DNA of 64,000 bases from JAAFIW01 sp031414805 (GCA_031414805.1 JANOQJ010000014.1:1-64000); one strand, 5' to 3'. Counted from the stretch's first letter, positions 17,661 through 26,221 are shown. Translations and numbers: made by a program. Notes: a model not told the origin generated them from the sequence alone.

Positions 17661-18670
17661 GCTGCCCTCCAGGTCAAAACAATTTTGCCAATGTGTTGAT
17701 TCGACTCCATCAGCGCATGGGCGTGCTCGGCACCCTGCTGGCTCTCAGCATCAAAGGTGCTGTGAATCACCGGCTTGATCGCCCGGCTTTCCAGCAGCGG
17801 CCAGACGTTTTTCTTCAAGTCCTGCGCAATCGCGGTTTTGAAGGCAATGGTCCGGGGACGCAAGGTCGATCCGGTGATGGTCAAACGCTTGCGCAGCACC
17901 AAACCGGCATTGATTTCGCTTTGAATGCCGCCCTGCACTGCGATGATGACCATGCGCCCGTCTTCCGCGAGGCATTCAATCTCGCGGGCCACGTAGCTGC
18001 CGGCCACCATATCCAGAATCACGTCCACCCCACGCCCGTCGGTGAGGCGTTTGACCTCGGCTGCGAAGTCGTGGGTTTTGTAGTTGATCGCGTGGTCGGC
18101 ACCCAGGGCAACGCAGGCCTGGCACTTGTCATCGCTGCCCGCCGTGACGATCACGGTTTTAGCGCCCAAGGCCTTGGCCATCTGAATCGCTGTGACGCCA
18201 ATACCGCTGGAGCCGCCTTGAATCAGCAAGGTTTCGCCCGGCTGCAAACGCGCACGGTCAAACACATTGCTGTACACGGTGAAAAACGTCTCTGGCAGGC
18301 TGGCGGCCTCGATGTCGCTCAAGCCTGCGGGCACGGGCAGGCATTGACCCACCGGTGCCACACAAAACTGCGCGTAACCGCCGCCCGCCACCAAGGCGCA
18401 CACCCGGTCGCCGACTTTCAAACCGGCTTGCGCCATGGCAGCTGCGTCGCCCGACACGATCACACCCGCCACTTCCAGCCCTGGCAAATCCGACGCGCCC
18501 GGTGGCACCGGGTAATTGCCAGTGCGTTGCAGCACGTCAGGGCGGTTCACACCACTGGCGGCCACCGCAATCAGCACCTCGCCCGCGCTCGCGATGGGCT
18601 GCGGCCGCTCGCACGGGCGCAGTACCTCGGGTGGGCCAAAACGGGTAATTTCTATGGCTTTCATGGTCAT
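17657..18670 (-). CDS. NAD(P)H:quinone oxidoreductase, zinc-free MDR family (PIG3-like)
   Basis: A 337-residue medium-chain dehydrogenase/reductase. It has the GroES-like N-terminal domain (VNRPDVLQRTGNYPVPPGAS), the nucleotide-binding loop (LIQGGSSGIGVTAIQMAKALG near residue 145) and no structural-zinc cysteine set, as in quinone oxidoreductases. The PIG3-type NYPVPPG motif is clear. Its start is MTMKAIEITRFGPPEV or two codons later. It overlaps tpiA by four bases; the functional link to glycolysis is not evident. Confidence 0.88.
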   Translation of the reverse strand: MTMKAIEITRFGPPEVLRPCERPQPIASAGEVLIAVAASGVNRPDVLQRTGNYPVPPGASDLPGLEVAGVIVSGDAAAMAQAGLKVGDRVCALVAGGGYAQFCVAPVGQCLPVPAGLSDIEAASLPETFFTVYSNVFDRARLQPGETLLIQGGSSGIGVTAIQMAKALGAKTVIVTAGSDDKCQACVALGADHAINYKTHDFAAEVKRLTDGRGVDVILDMVAGSYVAREIECLAEDGRMVIIAVQGGIQSEINAGLVLRKRLTITGSTLRPRTIAFKTAIAQDLKKNVWPLLESRAIKPVIHSTFDAESQQGAEHAHALMESNQHIGKIVLTWRAA

Positions 18671-18738
18671 TTAGTGGTCAATTCACACTCTAGCCCTTAT
18701 GAATACTGCTCAAGCAGCTATCAAAGGGATAGCAAAAT
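18671..18738 (-). repeat. Palindromic element copy 5 (pnp-qor gap)
   Basis: On the minus strand the core ATAGCTGCTTGAGCA (18707-18721) is preceded by TTGCTATCCCTTTG and followed by GTATTCATAAGGGCTAGAGT. It occupies almost the whole 71-base gap between pnp and the oxidoreductase gene. Confidence 0.92.
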
Positions 18739-18741
18739 CAA

Positions 18742-20883
18742 TTACTCGTGCGAACCATTTCCATTGCCACCACCGCGTGGCTCCTGCGCCGGACGCTCAA
18801 TCAGCGCTTTCATCGACAGCTTGACGCGACCCTTCTCGTCGGTCTCCATCACCTTGACTTTGACAATCTGGCCTTCGCTCAGGTAATCGCTGACTTTCTC
18901 GACCCGCTCGTGGGCGATCTGGCTGATGTGCAGCAGACCGTCTTTGCCGGGCAACAGGTTGATCAGCGCACCGAAGTCCAGAATTTTGGTGACGGGGCCT
19001 TCGTAGACCTTGCCGATTTCCACTTCGGCGGTGATCTCAGTGATGCGGCGTTTGGCTTCGTCAGCCTTCGCACCGTCGGTGGCGGCGATGGTGATGGTGC
19101 CGTCTTCTTCGATGTTGATCTGGCAACCGGTTTCTTCGGTCAGCGCACGAATGACCGCACCACCTTTGCCGATCACGTCACGAATTTTCTCGGGGTTGAT
19201 CTTCATGGTGTACAGCTTGGGCGCGAAGTTGCTCACCTCGGTTTTGGCTTGGCCCATGGCGTCCTGCATCTTGCCCAAGATGTGCATGCGGGCTTCTTTG
19301 GCCTGGGCCAGTGCCACCTGCATGATTTCTTTGGTGATGCCCTGGATCTTGATGTCCATCTGCAGCGCAGTAATGCCGTTGGTGGTGCCGGCCACCTTGA
19401 AGTCCATGTCGCCCAGATGATCTTCGTCACCCAGGATGTCGGTCAGCACGGCAAAGCGGTTGCCGTCCTTGATCAGGCCCATGGCAATGCCGGCCACGTG
19501 CGCTGTCATGGGCACACCGGCGTCCATCAAGCTCAGGCAGCCGCCGCAGACAGACGCCATGGACGAGGAGCCATTGGATTCGGTGATTTCCGAGACCACG
19601 CGCATGGTGTATGGAAAAACTTCTTTGCTTGGCAGCACAGCCACCAAAGCGCGCTTGGCCAGGCGGCCGTGGCCGATTTCGCGGCGCTTGGTGCTGCCCA
19701 TGCGGCCCACTTCGCCGGTGGCGAACGGAGGCATGTTGTAGTGGAACATGAAGCGGTCTTCGTACTCGCCGCTGAGCGCGTCAATGCGCTGCGCATCGCG
19801 CTCGGTGCCCAGGGTGGTGATGACCAGCGCCTGGGTTTCGCCGCGCGTAAACAGGGCCGAGCCATGGGTGCGTGGAAGCACGCTGTTGCGAATTTCAATC
19901 GGGCGCACCGTGCGTGTGTCGCGCCCGTCGATGCGTGGCTCGCCTTGCAGAATCTGGCTGCGCACCAGCTTGGCTTCCACGTCAAACAACAGGTTTTGCA
20001 CCAAGGCGTTGTCGTAGGGCACGTCACCGGCTTTGAGGGCGGTGTGTACTTCGGCATAGGTGGCACGCAGTGCTTGCGTGCGGGCCTGCTTGTCGCGGAT
20101 TTCGTAAACCGCTTTGAGCTTGTCAGCCGCCAAGGCATTGACTTGCGCAATCAAGGACTCATTTTTAGGCTCAGGCTGCCAGTCCCACACGGGCTTGCCC
20201 GCGTCTTTGACCAGTTCGTGAATGGCGTTGATCGCGATGCGCGCCTGCTCGTGACCGAACACGATGCCGCCCAACATCACTTCTTCCGACAGCTGCAGCG
20301 CTTCGGACTCGACCATCAACACGGCGGCTTCGGTACCCGCCACGACCAGATCCATCTGGCTGTCTTTGCGCTGGGTCTGGCCAGGGTTGAGCACATATTC
20401 ACCGTTGATGTAACCCACGCGGGCCGCACCCACCGGGCCAGCAAAAGGCACACCGGAAATGGCCAGGGCGGCACTGGAACCGATCAGGGCGGCAATGTCG
20501 GCGTCGACTTCAGGGTTGAGTGACATGGTGTGAATGACCACATGCACTTCGTTCAAGAAACCTTCGGGGAACAGCGGGCGAATCGGGCGGTCGATCAGGC
20601 GGCTGGTCAGGGTTTCATGCTCACTGGGCTTGGCTTCGCGCTTGAAAAAGCTGCCGGGAATCTTGCCTGCGGCGTAAGTCTTCTCAATGTAGTCCACGGT
20701 CAACGGGAAGAAATCTTGCCCGGGCTTGGCCGATTTGGACGCCACCACGGTGGCCAGCACCACGGTGCCTTCCATGTTGACGATGACCGCGCCGCCTGCT
20801 TGGCGTGCAATTTCGCCGGTCTCCAGGGTCACGCTGTGCTGGCCCCACTGAAATGTTTTGCTGACTTTATTAAACAAGCTCAT
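18742..20883 (-). CDS. pnp: Polyribonucleotide nucleotidyltransferase (PNPase)
   Basis: A 713-residue phosphorolytic 3'-5' exoribonuclease and degradosome component. It has two RNase PH-like domains (first near residues 10-140, second near 310-545 with FMFHYNMPPFATGEVG), a KH domain (KIRDVIGKGGAVIRALTEET near 565) and an S1 domain (GKVYEGPVTKILDFGALINL near 625). The tail is Gly-rich. It is downstream of rpsO in the conserved rpsO-pnp order. Inverted repeats in its leader may be involved in RNase III/PNPase autoregulation by analogy with E. coli. Confidence 0.98.
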   Translation of the reverse strand: MSLFNKVSKTFQWGQHSVTLETGEIARQAGGAVIVNMEGTVVLATVVASKSAKPGQDFFPLTVDYIEKTYAAGKIPGSFFKREAKPSEHETLTSRLIDRPIRPLFPEGFLNEVHVVIHTMSLNPEVDADIAALIGSSAALAISGVPFAGPVGAARVGYINGEYVLNPGQTQRKDSQMDLVVAGTEAAVLMVESEALQLSEEVMLGGIVFGHEQARIAINAIHELVKDAGKPVWDWQPEPKNESLIAQVNALAADKLKAVYEIRDKQARTQALRATYAEVHTALKAGDVPYDNALVQNLLFDVEAKLVRSQILQGEPRIDGRDTRTVRPIEIRNSVLPRTHGSALFTRGETQALVITTLGTERDAQRIDALSGEYEDRFMFHYNMPPFATGEVGRMGSTKRREIGHGRLAKRALVAVLPSKEVFPYTMRVVSEITESNGSSSMASVCGGCLSLMDAGVPMTAHVAGIAMGLIKDGNRFAVLTDILGDEDHLGDMDFKVAGTTNGITALQMDIKIQGITKEIMQVALAQAKEARMHILGKMQDAMGQAKTEVSNFAPKLYTMKINPEKIRDVIGKGGAVIRALTEETGCQINIEEDGTITIAATDGAKADEAKRRITEITAEVEIGKVYEGPVTKILDFGALINLLPGKDGLLHISQIAHERVEKVSDYLSEGQIVKVKVMETDEKGRVKLSMKALIERPAQEPRGGGNGNGSHE

Positions 20884-20906
20884 GAATAGCTCCTCGGTTC
20901 AATGCA

Positions 20907-20925
20907 AGGGGTGCGGGCCACCCCT
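20907..20925 (-). promoter_or_regulatory. Short hairpin just upstream of pnp
   Basis: AGGGGTG and CACCCCT pair as a seven-base stem around a five-base loop, 24 bases before the pnp start. It could be part of the pnp leader. The sequence shows only the inverted repeat; any regulatory role is inferred. Confidence 0.45.
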
Positions 20926-20956
20926 AAAAGCCGGTTGCTTGTTGCAGAACACGATG

Positions 20957-20995
20957 CCATTCCAGGGTTACTCACCGACCGAAAAACCCTGGAAT
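20957..20995 (-). promoter_or_regulatory. Twelve-base inverted repeat in the pnp leader
   Basis: CATTCCAGGGTT and AACCCTGGAATG form a perfect 12-base stem with a 15-base loop, about 75 bases before pnp. It lacks a T run, so it is not an ordinary terminator. In enteric bacteria a pnp leader stem is cut by RNase III and allows autoregulation; a similar role is plausible here. Confidence 0.5.
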
Positions 20996-21046
20996 GACAC
21001 AGCTTCGCTCCGCTACGCGCCAACCCTGAAAATGAAAAATCAAAGT

Positions 21047-21086
21047 AAAAAATGCCTGAGTCAGTACACCAACTCAGGCATTTTTC
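21047..21086 (-). terminator. Rho-independent terminator after rpsO
   Basis: ATGCCTGAGT and ACTCAGGCAT form a ten-base stem flanked by A and T runs, 14 bases past the rpsO stop. It is symmetrical enough to work in both directions. It would attenuate read-through from rpsO into pnp. Confidence 0.85.
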
Positions 21087-21099
21087 ATGTGTGACGTAA

Positions 21100-21366
21100 T
21101 TACTTGCGCAAGCCCAATTTGGCAATCAAACCGGTGTAGCGCTGCGCGTCTTTGGACTTCAAATAGTCCAGCAGCTTGCGGCGGCGGCTGACCATGCGCA
21201 GCAGGCCACGGCGACCGTGGTGGTCTTTGGCATGGGTTTTGAAGTGAGGCGTCAGTTCGTTGATGCGGGCTGTGAGCAGCGCCACTTGAACTTCCGGGCT
21301 ACCGGTGTCACCGGCCTGGCGTGCGTTGTCTTTGACGACAGCGGCTTTGATGCTGGATGCGATCAT
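21100..21366 (-). CDS. rpsO: 30S ribosomal protein S15
   Basis: An 88-residue primary 16S rRNA-binding protein. The conserved DTGSPEVQVALLTARI and HHGRRGLLRMVSRRRKLLDYL are complete. The start at 21366 has an AGGAAAC site; a longer frame to 21447 is rejected because S15 begins MIASSIKAAVV-like. It is the first gene of rpsO-pnp. Confidence 0.98.
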   Translation of the reverse strand: MIASSIKAAVVKDNARQAGDTGSPEVQVALLTARINELTPHFKTHAKDHHGRRGLLRMVSRRRKLLDYLKSKDAQRYTGLIAKLGLRK

Positions 21367-21456
21367 TTTTGTTTCCTGAATGTTGAACAACTTGCGTACG
21401 GGCGCTGGAACTGCCCCCGACGTGCGCTTGAACCCGTGTGTGGGCAAAGCCTGTCG

Positions 21457-21462
21457 ATTATA
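21457..21462 (-). promoter_or_regulatory. Candidate -10 box for rpsO
   Basis: A perfect TATAAT on the minus strand lies about 90 bases before the rpsO start and overlaps the last bases of the aminotransferase gene. The hexamer at the expected -35 spacing is poor, so confidence is moderate. Confidence 0.5.
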
Positions 21463-22678
21463 GCCAGCCGCGTAGGCGGTTCACACCGTCTGCCAGTCGC
21501 ATCAGGTCTTTGGACGCAAAACACCACCGCAGCCAACCCTGCGCCTCAGGCGCAAAAGCATTGCCGGGTGCCAGCCCCAGCCCGGCTTCCACCACGAGGC
21601 GCTTGGCAGTGACCAGTGAATCGTCATGCCCTTGCAACTTGAAAAACGCGTACATGCCGCCTGGCGCCGCGGCTACCTGCACGCCCGGCACCGCCTGCAG
21701 CAGCGGCACCAGCGTGTCGCGGCAGGCTTTCAGGTGGGCCACCACCTGGGGCGTGACATCGGCGGTGCGCTGTAGGGCGACCGTGGCGGCGCGCTGGGCG
21801 AACACCGGGGCGCATGAGGTGTTGAATTCGAGCAACTTACCCATGTGCGGCGTCATGGCAGGCGGCATCACCAGCCAGCCCAAGCGCCAGCCAGTCATTA
21901 AAAAGCTCTTGGAAAAGCTGTGGACGACCACGAGGCGGTCGTCGGGTTCGGTCACGTCCAAAAAGCTCGGCGCGCAGCCGTTGGGCGTGTCGCGCAACCC
22001 GGCGCCGGGCTGCCCCAAACCGGGTGCCCCCTGGGGGGAGGCGCGAAGCGCTTCGGGGGGGCCTGGGTAATACAGCCGCTCATACACCTCGTCGGCGAGG
22101 ATCCAGGTGCCGGTCTTTCGGCAATGGGCCACGATGGTTTGCTGCTCAGCCCGAGTCAAGGTCCAGCCAGTGGGGTTGTTGGGGGAGTTGACGATCAGCA
22201 GTTTGGTGGTGGGCGTGATGGCGGCCAGCAGTGCATCCAGGTCCAGAATCCAGGCACCCTTCACAGGCTGGAGAGAAACACAGGTCAAACGCGCGCCAAA
22301 AATGACCGGCTGCGCCGTCAGGTTCGGCCACACCGGGGTGACGGCGACCACCTCATCGCCCGGATCGATCAAGGCTTGCATCGCCAGCATCAGCGCGTTC
22401 ACACCGCCCGAGGTCACAGCCAGGCGGTCTGTCGTCACCGGCGCATGCAACCCACCCATGTAGTCGGCAATCGCCTGGCGCAGTTCGGGCAGGCCCAGGT
22501 TGTGTGAATAAAAAGTCTCGCCCTTTTGCAGTGATTCGATGGCGGCCTGGCGAATGAAGTCGGGCGTGACCTCATCGCTCTCGCCGAACCAGAAGGGCAA
22601 CACATCGGTGCGCCCCATGCCGGCATTAGCGACTTCACGGATTTTGGATTCTTGAAGGTTCTGGATGGTTTGGCGCAT
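21458..22678 (-). CDS. Pyridoxal-phosphate aminotransferase, class I/II, with an in-frame repeat insertion
   Basis: A 406-residue fold-type I aminotransferase. The PLP lysine lies in HSFSKSFLMTGWRLGW, the asparagine block in LLIVNSPNNPTGW, and DEVYERLYY precedes them as expected. Between DEVYERLYY and APSFLDVTEPDD lie about 30 extra residues (205-234) rich in Pro, Gly and Ala, encoded by a GC-rich dispersed repeat; without them the enzyme would have normal length. The amino acid substrate is unknown. A divergent Lrp/AsnC regulator next to it suggests amino acid control. Confidence 0.9.
   Translation of the reverse strand: MRQTIQNLQESKIREVANAGMGRTDVLPFWFGESDEVTPDFIRQAAIESLQKGETFYSHNLGLPELRQAIADYMGGLHAPVTTDRLAVTSGGVNALMLAMQALIDPGDEVVAVTPVWPNLTAQPVIFGARLTCVSLQPVKGAWILDLDALLAAITPTTKLLIVNSPNNPTGWTLTRAEQQTIVAHCRKTGTWILADEVYERLYYPGPPEALRASPQGAPGLGQPGAGLRDTPNGCAPSFLDVTEPDDRLVVVHSFSKSFLMTGWRLGWLVMPPAMTPHMGKLLEFNTSCAPVFAQRAATVALQRTADVTPQVVAHLKACRDTLVPLLQAVPGVQVAAAPGGMYAFFKLQGHDDSLVTAKRLVVEAGLGLAPGNAFAPEAQGWLRWCFASKDLMRLADGVNRLRGWL
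21975..22066. repeat. GC-rich dispersed repeat inside the aminotransferase gene
   Basis: CCCCCTGGGGGG, then GCGCGAAGCGCTTCG and GGGGGGGCCTGG, form nested inverted repeats; GGCGCCGGG and CCCAAACCGGG flank them. It resembles the 14.6 kb repeat. It is in frame and encodes an extra Pro/Gly-rich loop (PPEALRASPQGAPGLGQPG). Confidence 0.75.
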
Positions 22679-22766
22679 GGTGAAACTTTAACGTGCGTCA
22701 ATCGCAAGATCGTTTCTAAAATTGCTGCATTCAAGCCACCCGCGAATCATTCTTGCCAAAAACACC

Positions 22767-23285
22767 ATGCCCAAGAAACCCATCGCCGCATCAGCTGATT
22801 CAGATCCCGAGCACCGGGGTCTGGACCGCTACGACATCAAAATCCTGGACGAGTTGCAACGCGACGGCCGCCTGACCAACGCCGAACTGGCCTCTCGCGT
22901 GGGCCTGAGCGCTGCGCCCTGCTGGCGGCGGGTGCGCGGGCTGGAAACCGAGGGCTACATCGACGGCTACCACGCGAGCATCAACCGACAAAAAATCGGC
23001 CTGGGCGTGGTGGCGTTTGTGCGGCTGTTTGCCGAGCGCAACACCGGGCAGGTCACCGACGAAATCAAGCGCCAGATCCTGGCGCTGCCGCAGGTGCTCA
23101 GCTGCCACCACATTTCGGGCGAAGGTTCGTTTGAAATTGTGGTGGTGCACACCGACCTGGAAGCCTACGCCCGCTTCGTGCGCGAGGTACTCATCAACCT
23201 GCCCCACATCAAAGACCTGCGCACCAGTTTTTCGCTGGGTGAGGTGAAGAATCTACGGCAGTTGCCGCTTGATCATCTGCGCTGA
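22767..23285 (+). CDS. Lrp/AsnC family transcriptional regulator
   Basis: A 172-residue regulator with an N-terminal winged helix (DRYDIKILDELQRDGRLTNA, then LASRVGLSAAPCWRRVRGLE) and a C-terminal RAM ligand-binding domain (near residues 80-160). The start at 22767 (MPKKPIAASADSDP) is chosen because upstream frame has no family match; its ribosome site is weak. It is divergent from the aminotransferase, with 88 bases between starts, so it probably regulates that gene in response to an amino acid. Confidence 0.93.
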   Translation: MPKKPIAASADSDPEHRGLDRYDIKILDELQRDGRLTNAELASRVGLSAAPCWRRVRGLETEGYIDGYHASINRQKIGLGVVAFVRLFAERNTGQVTDEIKRQILALPQVLSCHHISGEGSFEIVVVHTDLEAYARFVREVLINLPHIKDLRTSFSLGEVKNLRQLPLDHLR

Positions 23286-23292
23286 AAAAAAG

Positions 23293-24579
23293 CTAGCCTG
23301 GCCGCGCCATCTTGCAGGTCGTCGGCATCTCCGCCACAGCCGCAGACACCTGCTTGATCACGCGAAACCCGTAGCCCGAGCCTTCTACATCGAACTTCAC
23401 GCCTGGGGTTCCCAGCCGGTCCATCAGCCCCACAACCAGCGGTTGCTGGAACTGGTGATCCGATGCGCGCATGGTGCCGGTTTGAGGACCAAAAGTGGCG
23501 ACAGCCCTTTCCAATACTGTTGAAGCAGCTATCACATCCATAGCACCCAAGGCATCCACCGGTGTGTTGTCCACCGCCTGGGCCAGCATCTGCACCATCA
23601 GCTGCATACGCATGTGCACGTAGTCGTCGGCTGGTTTGGGAAAGCGCTGGCGAAACGACTGGTAGAAGGCCTCGCTGGCGGCACCGGGAACATTGGGCAG
23701 CCAGTCGGCGACCGCAATCACCTTGCCCACACCCGCCTCGCCGATAGCCGCCGGTGCGCCCAGGGCGTTGCCGTAGAAGGTGTAGAACTTGCCGTCGTAG
23801 CCCACATCTTTGGCCGACTTGACCAGCAAGGTCAGGTCGTTGCCCCAGTTGCCGGTGATCACGGCTTGCGCGCCGCTGGCCTTGATCTTGGCCATGTAGG
23901 GCACAAAGTCCTTGATGCGGCCCAGCGGGTGCAACTCGTCACCCACAATTTGCACGTCAGGCCGCTGCAGGCCCAACTGTCGACGTGCCTCGCGCAGCAC
24001 GCTCTGGCCGAAGCTGTAGTCCTGCCCCAGCAGGTAGACGCTTTTGACCGGCGCATCGTCCTTGAGCACCTGCATCAACGCCGCCATGCGCATGTCGGCA
24101 TGGGCATCGAAGCGAAAATGCCAGAAGCTGCACTTTTCGTTGGTCAGCGCCGGATCGACCGCCGAATAATTCAGGAAGATCACGCGCTTGGTCGGCTCGC
24201 GTTCGTTGTGTTTGTTGATCGCATCAATCAACACTGCGGCCACCGCCGAGCTGTTGCCCTGCATGACCACCTGCGCGCCGTCGTCAATCGCCGCGCGCAG
24301 GGCCGACAAGGCTTCTTCGTTCTGGCCTTTGTTGTCGTAGCGATTGAGCTGCAAAGTACGGGCGGGTTTGCCGTTCTGACCGGGCCGCTGATTGGCCCGC
24401 TCGACGGCCCACACCAGGTTGCGAAACACGGCCTCGCCGGTGTTGGCAAACGGGCCAGACAGGCCTTCAATCATGGCAATTTTCACAGGCGCAAGTGGCT
24501 GCGCAACAGCGTAGGCCGCGCTGGTCAGATGTAGCGCCAACACAGCCGATTTCAAGCCCCTAGAAAAGCCATTTTTCAT
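23293..24579 (-). CDS. Periplasmic ligand-binding protein of ABC transporter (branched-chain amino acid type)
   Basis: A 428-residue Peripla_BP_6-type binding protein. The start at 24579 gives a good Sec signal peptide (LKSAVLALHLTSAAYAVAQP) and an AAGGG site about nine bases upstream. The mature part opens VKIAMIEGLSGPFANTGEAV, typical of Leu/Ile/Val-type receptors. No permease or ATPase genes are adjacent, so it is an orphan receptor. A sense palindromic element encodes residues 345-367 (VIAASTVLERAVATFG). The ligand is unknown. Confidence 0.88.
   Translation of the reverse strand: MKNGFSRGLKSAVLALHLTSAAYAVAQPLAPVKIAMIEGLSGPFANTGEAVFRNLVWAVERANQRPGQNGKPARTLQLNRYDNKGQNEEALSALRAAIDDGAQVVMQGNSSAVAAVLIDAINKHNEREPTKRVIFLNYSAVDPALTNEKCSFWHFRFDAHADMRMAALMQVLKDDAPVKSVYLLGQDYSFGQSVLREARRQLGLQRPDVQIVGDELHPLGRIKDFVPYMAKIKASGAQAVITGNWGNDLTLLVKSAKDVGYDGKFYTFYGNALGAPAAIGEAGVGKVIAVADWLPNVPGAASEAFYQSFRQRFPKPADDYVHMRMQLMVQMLAQAVDNTPVDALGAMDVIAASTVLERAVATFGPQTGTMRASDHQFQQPLVVGLMDRLGTPGVKFDVEGSGYGFRVIKQVSAAVAEMPTTCKMARPG
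23480..23546 (-). repeat. Palindromic element copy 6 (inside ABC binding protein, sense)
   Basis: On the minus strand: GGTGCTATGGATGTG, core ATAGCTGCTTCAACA (23518-23532), then GTATTGGAAAGGGCTGTCGCC. It is in the sense direction with centre TC. One arm base is changed (AACAG in place of AGCAG). Confidence 0.9.
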
Positions 24580-24733
24580 TGCATCCATCCCTTGAAATAC
24601 CACGCTGCATGCAAACATTTCATGCATCGGCGGCTCGTTAAAAGGCGCGGAGTGTAAAGGACAACACACCGCGATCTGGGCCAAAACAAGATGCCGGTTT
24701 GTCGTCCTGTTTTACCTTCTCTGGAGTTCATCT

Positions 24734-25117
24734 ATGTTTTTCACACCTGTTCATACCAACGTGTATTGCGCCCCTGCCGCCGCTCGCAGTTTCGACCGCA
24801 GCTTTGAACGCTTTGCCAACCAGACTTTGCGTGCCAGCGCGCAGAAAAGCTTGAACGTGGAGCAAGACGAGCAAAGCTGGACCTTGTCGCTCGATGTGCC
24901 CGGCGTTGCCCGCGAAGAACTGACGATTGGCATTGAAGCCAACGTGGTTCGCATCGACAGCAAAGCCGATGCGAAACGCGTGGTCAAAGCTGCCTACGAG
25001 TTCCCATTGGACATCGACACTGCCACCAGCCAAGCCAAACTGGAAAACGGTGTGTTGACATTGAAGCTGGGCAAGAAAGTGCCGGTAGTCAATGTGACGG
25101 AACTGGCGATCAACTGA
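24734..25117 (+). CDS. Hsp20/alpha-crystallin family small heat-shock protein
   Basis: A 127-residue small chaperone. The alpha-crystallin domain spans about residues 35-122 (WTLSLDVPGVAREELTIGIE, then LENGVLTLKLGKK with the final beta strand). A TGGAG site lies upstream. The N-terminal arm is short and the I-x-I/V C-terminal anchor is degenerate (PVVNVTELAIN). No convincing sigma-32 promoter was found upstream. Confidence 0.93.
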   Translation: MFFTPVHTNVYCAPAAARSFDRSFERFANQTLRASAQKSLNVEQDEQSWTLSLDVPGVAREELTIGIEANVVRIDSKADAKRVVKAAYEFPLDIDTATSQAKLENGVLTLKLGKKVPVVNVTELAIN

Positions 25118-25140
25118 ACGCCAGCAAAGCGATGATTTAA

Positions 25141-25200
25141 TCAATAGCTACAAATTTGATAGCTGCTTGAGCAGTATTCACCTGGGCTATTGGTTGATTT
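25141..25200 (+). repeat. Palindromic element copy 7 (hsp20-tsaD gap, overlapping tsaD end)
   Basis: TAGCTACAAATTTG, core ATAGCTGCTTGAGCA (25159-25173), then GTATTCACCTGGGCTATTGG. Its 3' arm overlaps the last codons of tsaD and contains the complement of the tsaD TAG. Confidence 0.92.
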
Positions 25201-26221
25201 CGTCTAAATTCCAACGCGGCTTCACGTCAAAAGCGTAAGCCGTGTTGGCTTGCTCAATGCCCGCTTGCAGCCTCATGGCAGCCGCCATGGCAATCATCGC
25301 GCCGTTGTCGCTGCACAAATGCAGCTCTGGGTAATGCACCTGCACGCCCCGCGCTGCGCAAGCCGCATTCAACTGCAGGCGCAGCGGGCCGTTTGCCCCT
25401 ACGCCGCCAGCCACCACAAGACGATTTAATCCAGTGTCTTTCAAGGCCATGAGCGACTTTTTCACCAGAACCTCCACGATGGCCGCCTCGGTGCTGGCCG
25501 CCAGATCGGCCTTGCGTGCCTGAAGCTCATCACCCAACTTTTTGGCTTGTGTGAGCACCGCCGTCTTCAGGCCCGCAAACGAAAAATCCAGGTTGCCGCT
25601 GTGCAGCAAGGGCCGTGGCAGCTTGAAGGCTTGCGGGTCACCCTGCACCGCCAGTCGGGACAGCGCGGGCCCGCCGGGGTTGCCCAGGCCCATGAGCTTG
25701 GCCGATTTGTCAAATGCTTCGCCGGCTGCGTCGTCAATCGTTTCACCCAAAAGCTGGTACCTCCCCACGCCGTCAACCCGCATCAGCTGGGTGTGCCCGC
25801 CCGAGACCAGCAGCGCCACAAAGGGAAATTGCGGCGCATCGGCACTTAAAAAAGGCGACAGCAAATGCCCTTCCAGGTGGTGCACGCCCAGCACGGGCTT
25901 GCCCAGCGCCGCGCCCAGTGCGCAAGCCACCCCCGCGCCCACCAGCAGCGCGCCCGCGAGCCCCGGGCCACGCGTGTAGGCCACCACGTCAACCTGTGCC
26001 AGCGTGCACGCCGCCTGCTGCATCACGTTTTCAGTCAGCGGCAAGACCCGGCGAATATGGTCGCGGCTGGCCAGCTCCGGCACCACGCCGCCATAGGCCT
26101 GGTGCATGTCGATCTGGCTGTGCAGCGCGTGGGCCAGCAGCACCGGTAAACCCTGTGCCGGGGTTCGCACCAGGGCCACTCCGGTTTCGTCGCAGGACGA
26201 TTCGATTCCTAAAACAAGCAT
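25187..26221 (-). CDS. tsaD: tRNA N6-adenosine threonylcarbamoyltransferase
   Basis: A 344-residue ASKHA-fold enzyme that transfers threonylcarbamoyl to A37 of ANN-decoding tRNAs, with TsaB and TsaE. The start MLVLGIESSCDETGVA at 26221 is typical, and the metal-binding histidines (VVPELASRDHIRR; GVHHLEGHL) and the substrate glycine loop (LLVSGGHTQL) are present. The last residues (NQ) and the stop fall in a palindromic element. Confidence 0.97.
   Translation of the reverse strand: MLVLGIESSCDETGVALVRTPAQGLPVLLAHALHSQIDMHQAYGGVVPELASRDHIRRVLPLTENVMQQAACTLAQVDVVAYTRGPGLAGALLVGAGVACALGAALGKPVLGVHHLEGHLLSPFLSADAPQFPFVALLVSGGHTQLMRVDGVGRYQLLGETIDDAAGEAFDKSAKLMGLGNPGGPALSRLAVQGDPQAFKLPRPLLHSGNLDFSFAGLKTAVLTQAKKLGDELQARKADLAASTEAAIVEVLVKKSLMALKDTGLNRLVVAGGVGANGPLRLQLNAACAARGVQVHYPELHLCSDNGAMIAMAAAMRLQAGIEQANTAYAFDVKPRWNLDEINQ

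Noticed and set aside
18748..20523. Plus-strand open frame of 591 codons opposite pnp
   Set aside because: It is a shadow of the GC-rich pnp gene; the translation is His/Gly/Phe-rich with no domain, and pnp is complete on the other strand.
22767..22805. PIAASADS at the Lrp-family N-terminus resembling the repeat peptide
   Set aside because: At DNA level (ATCGCCGCATCAGCTGATTC) the palindrome arms CTGCT/AGCAG are absent, so it is not counted as a copy; a decayed copy is possible.
24588..24733. Sigma-32-like CTTGAAA upstream of hsp20
   Set aside because: CTTGAAA is present near 24591 but no CCCCAT-like -10 follows at the right distance.
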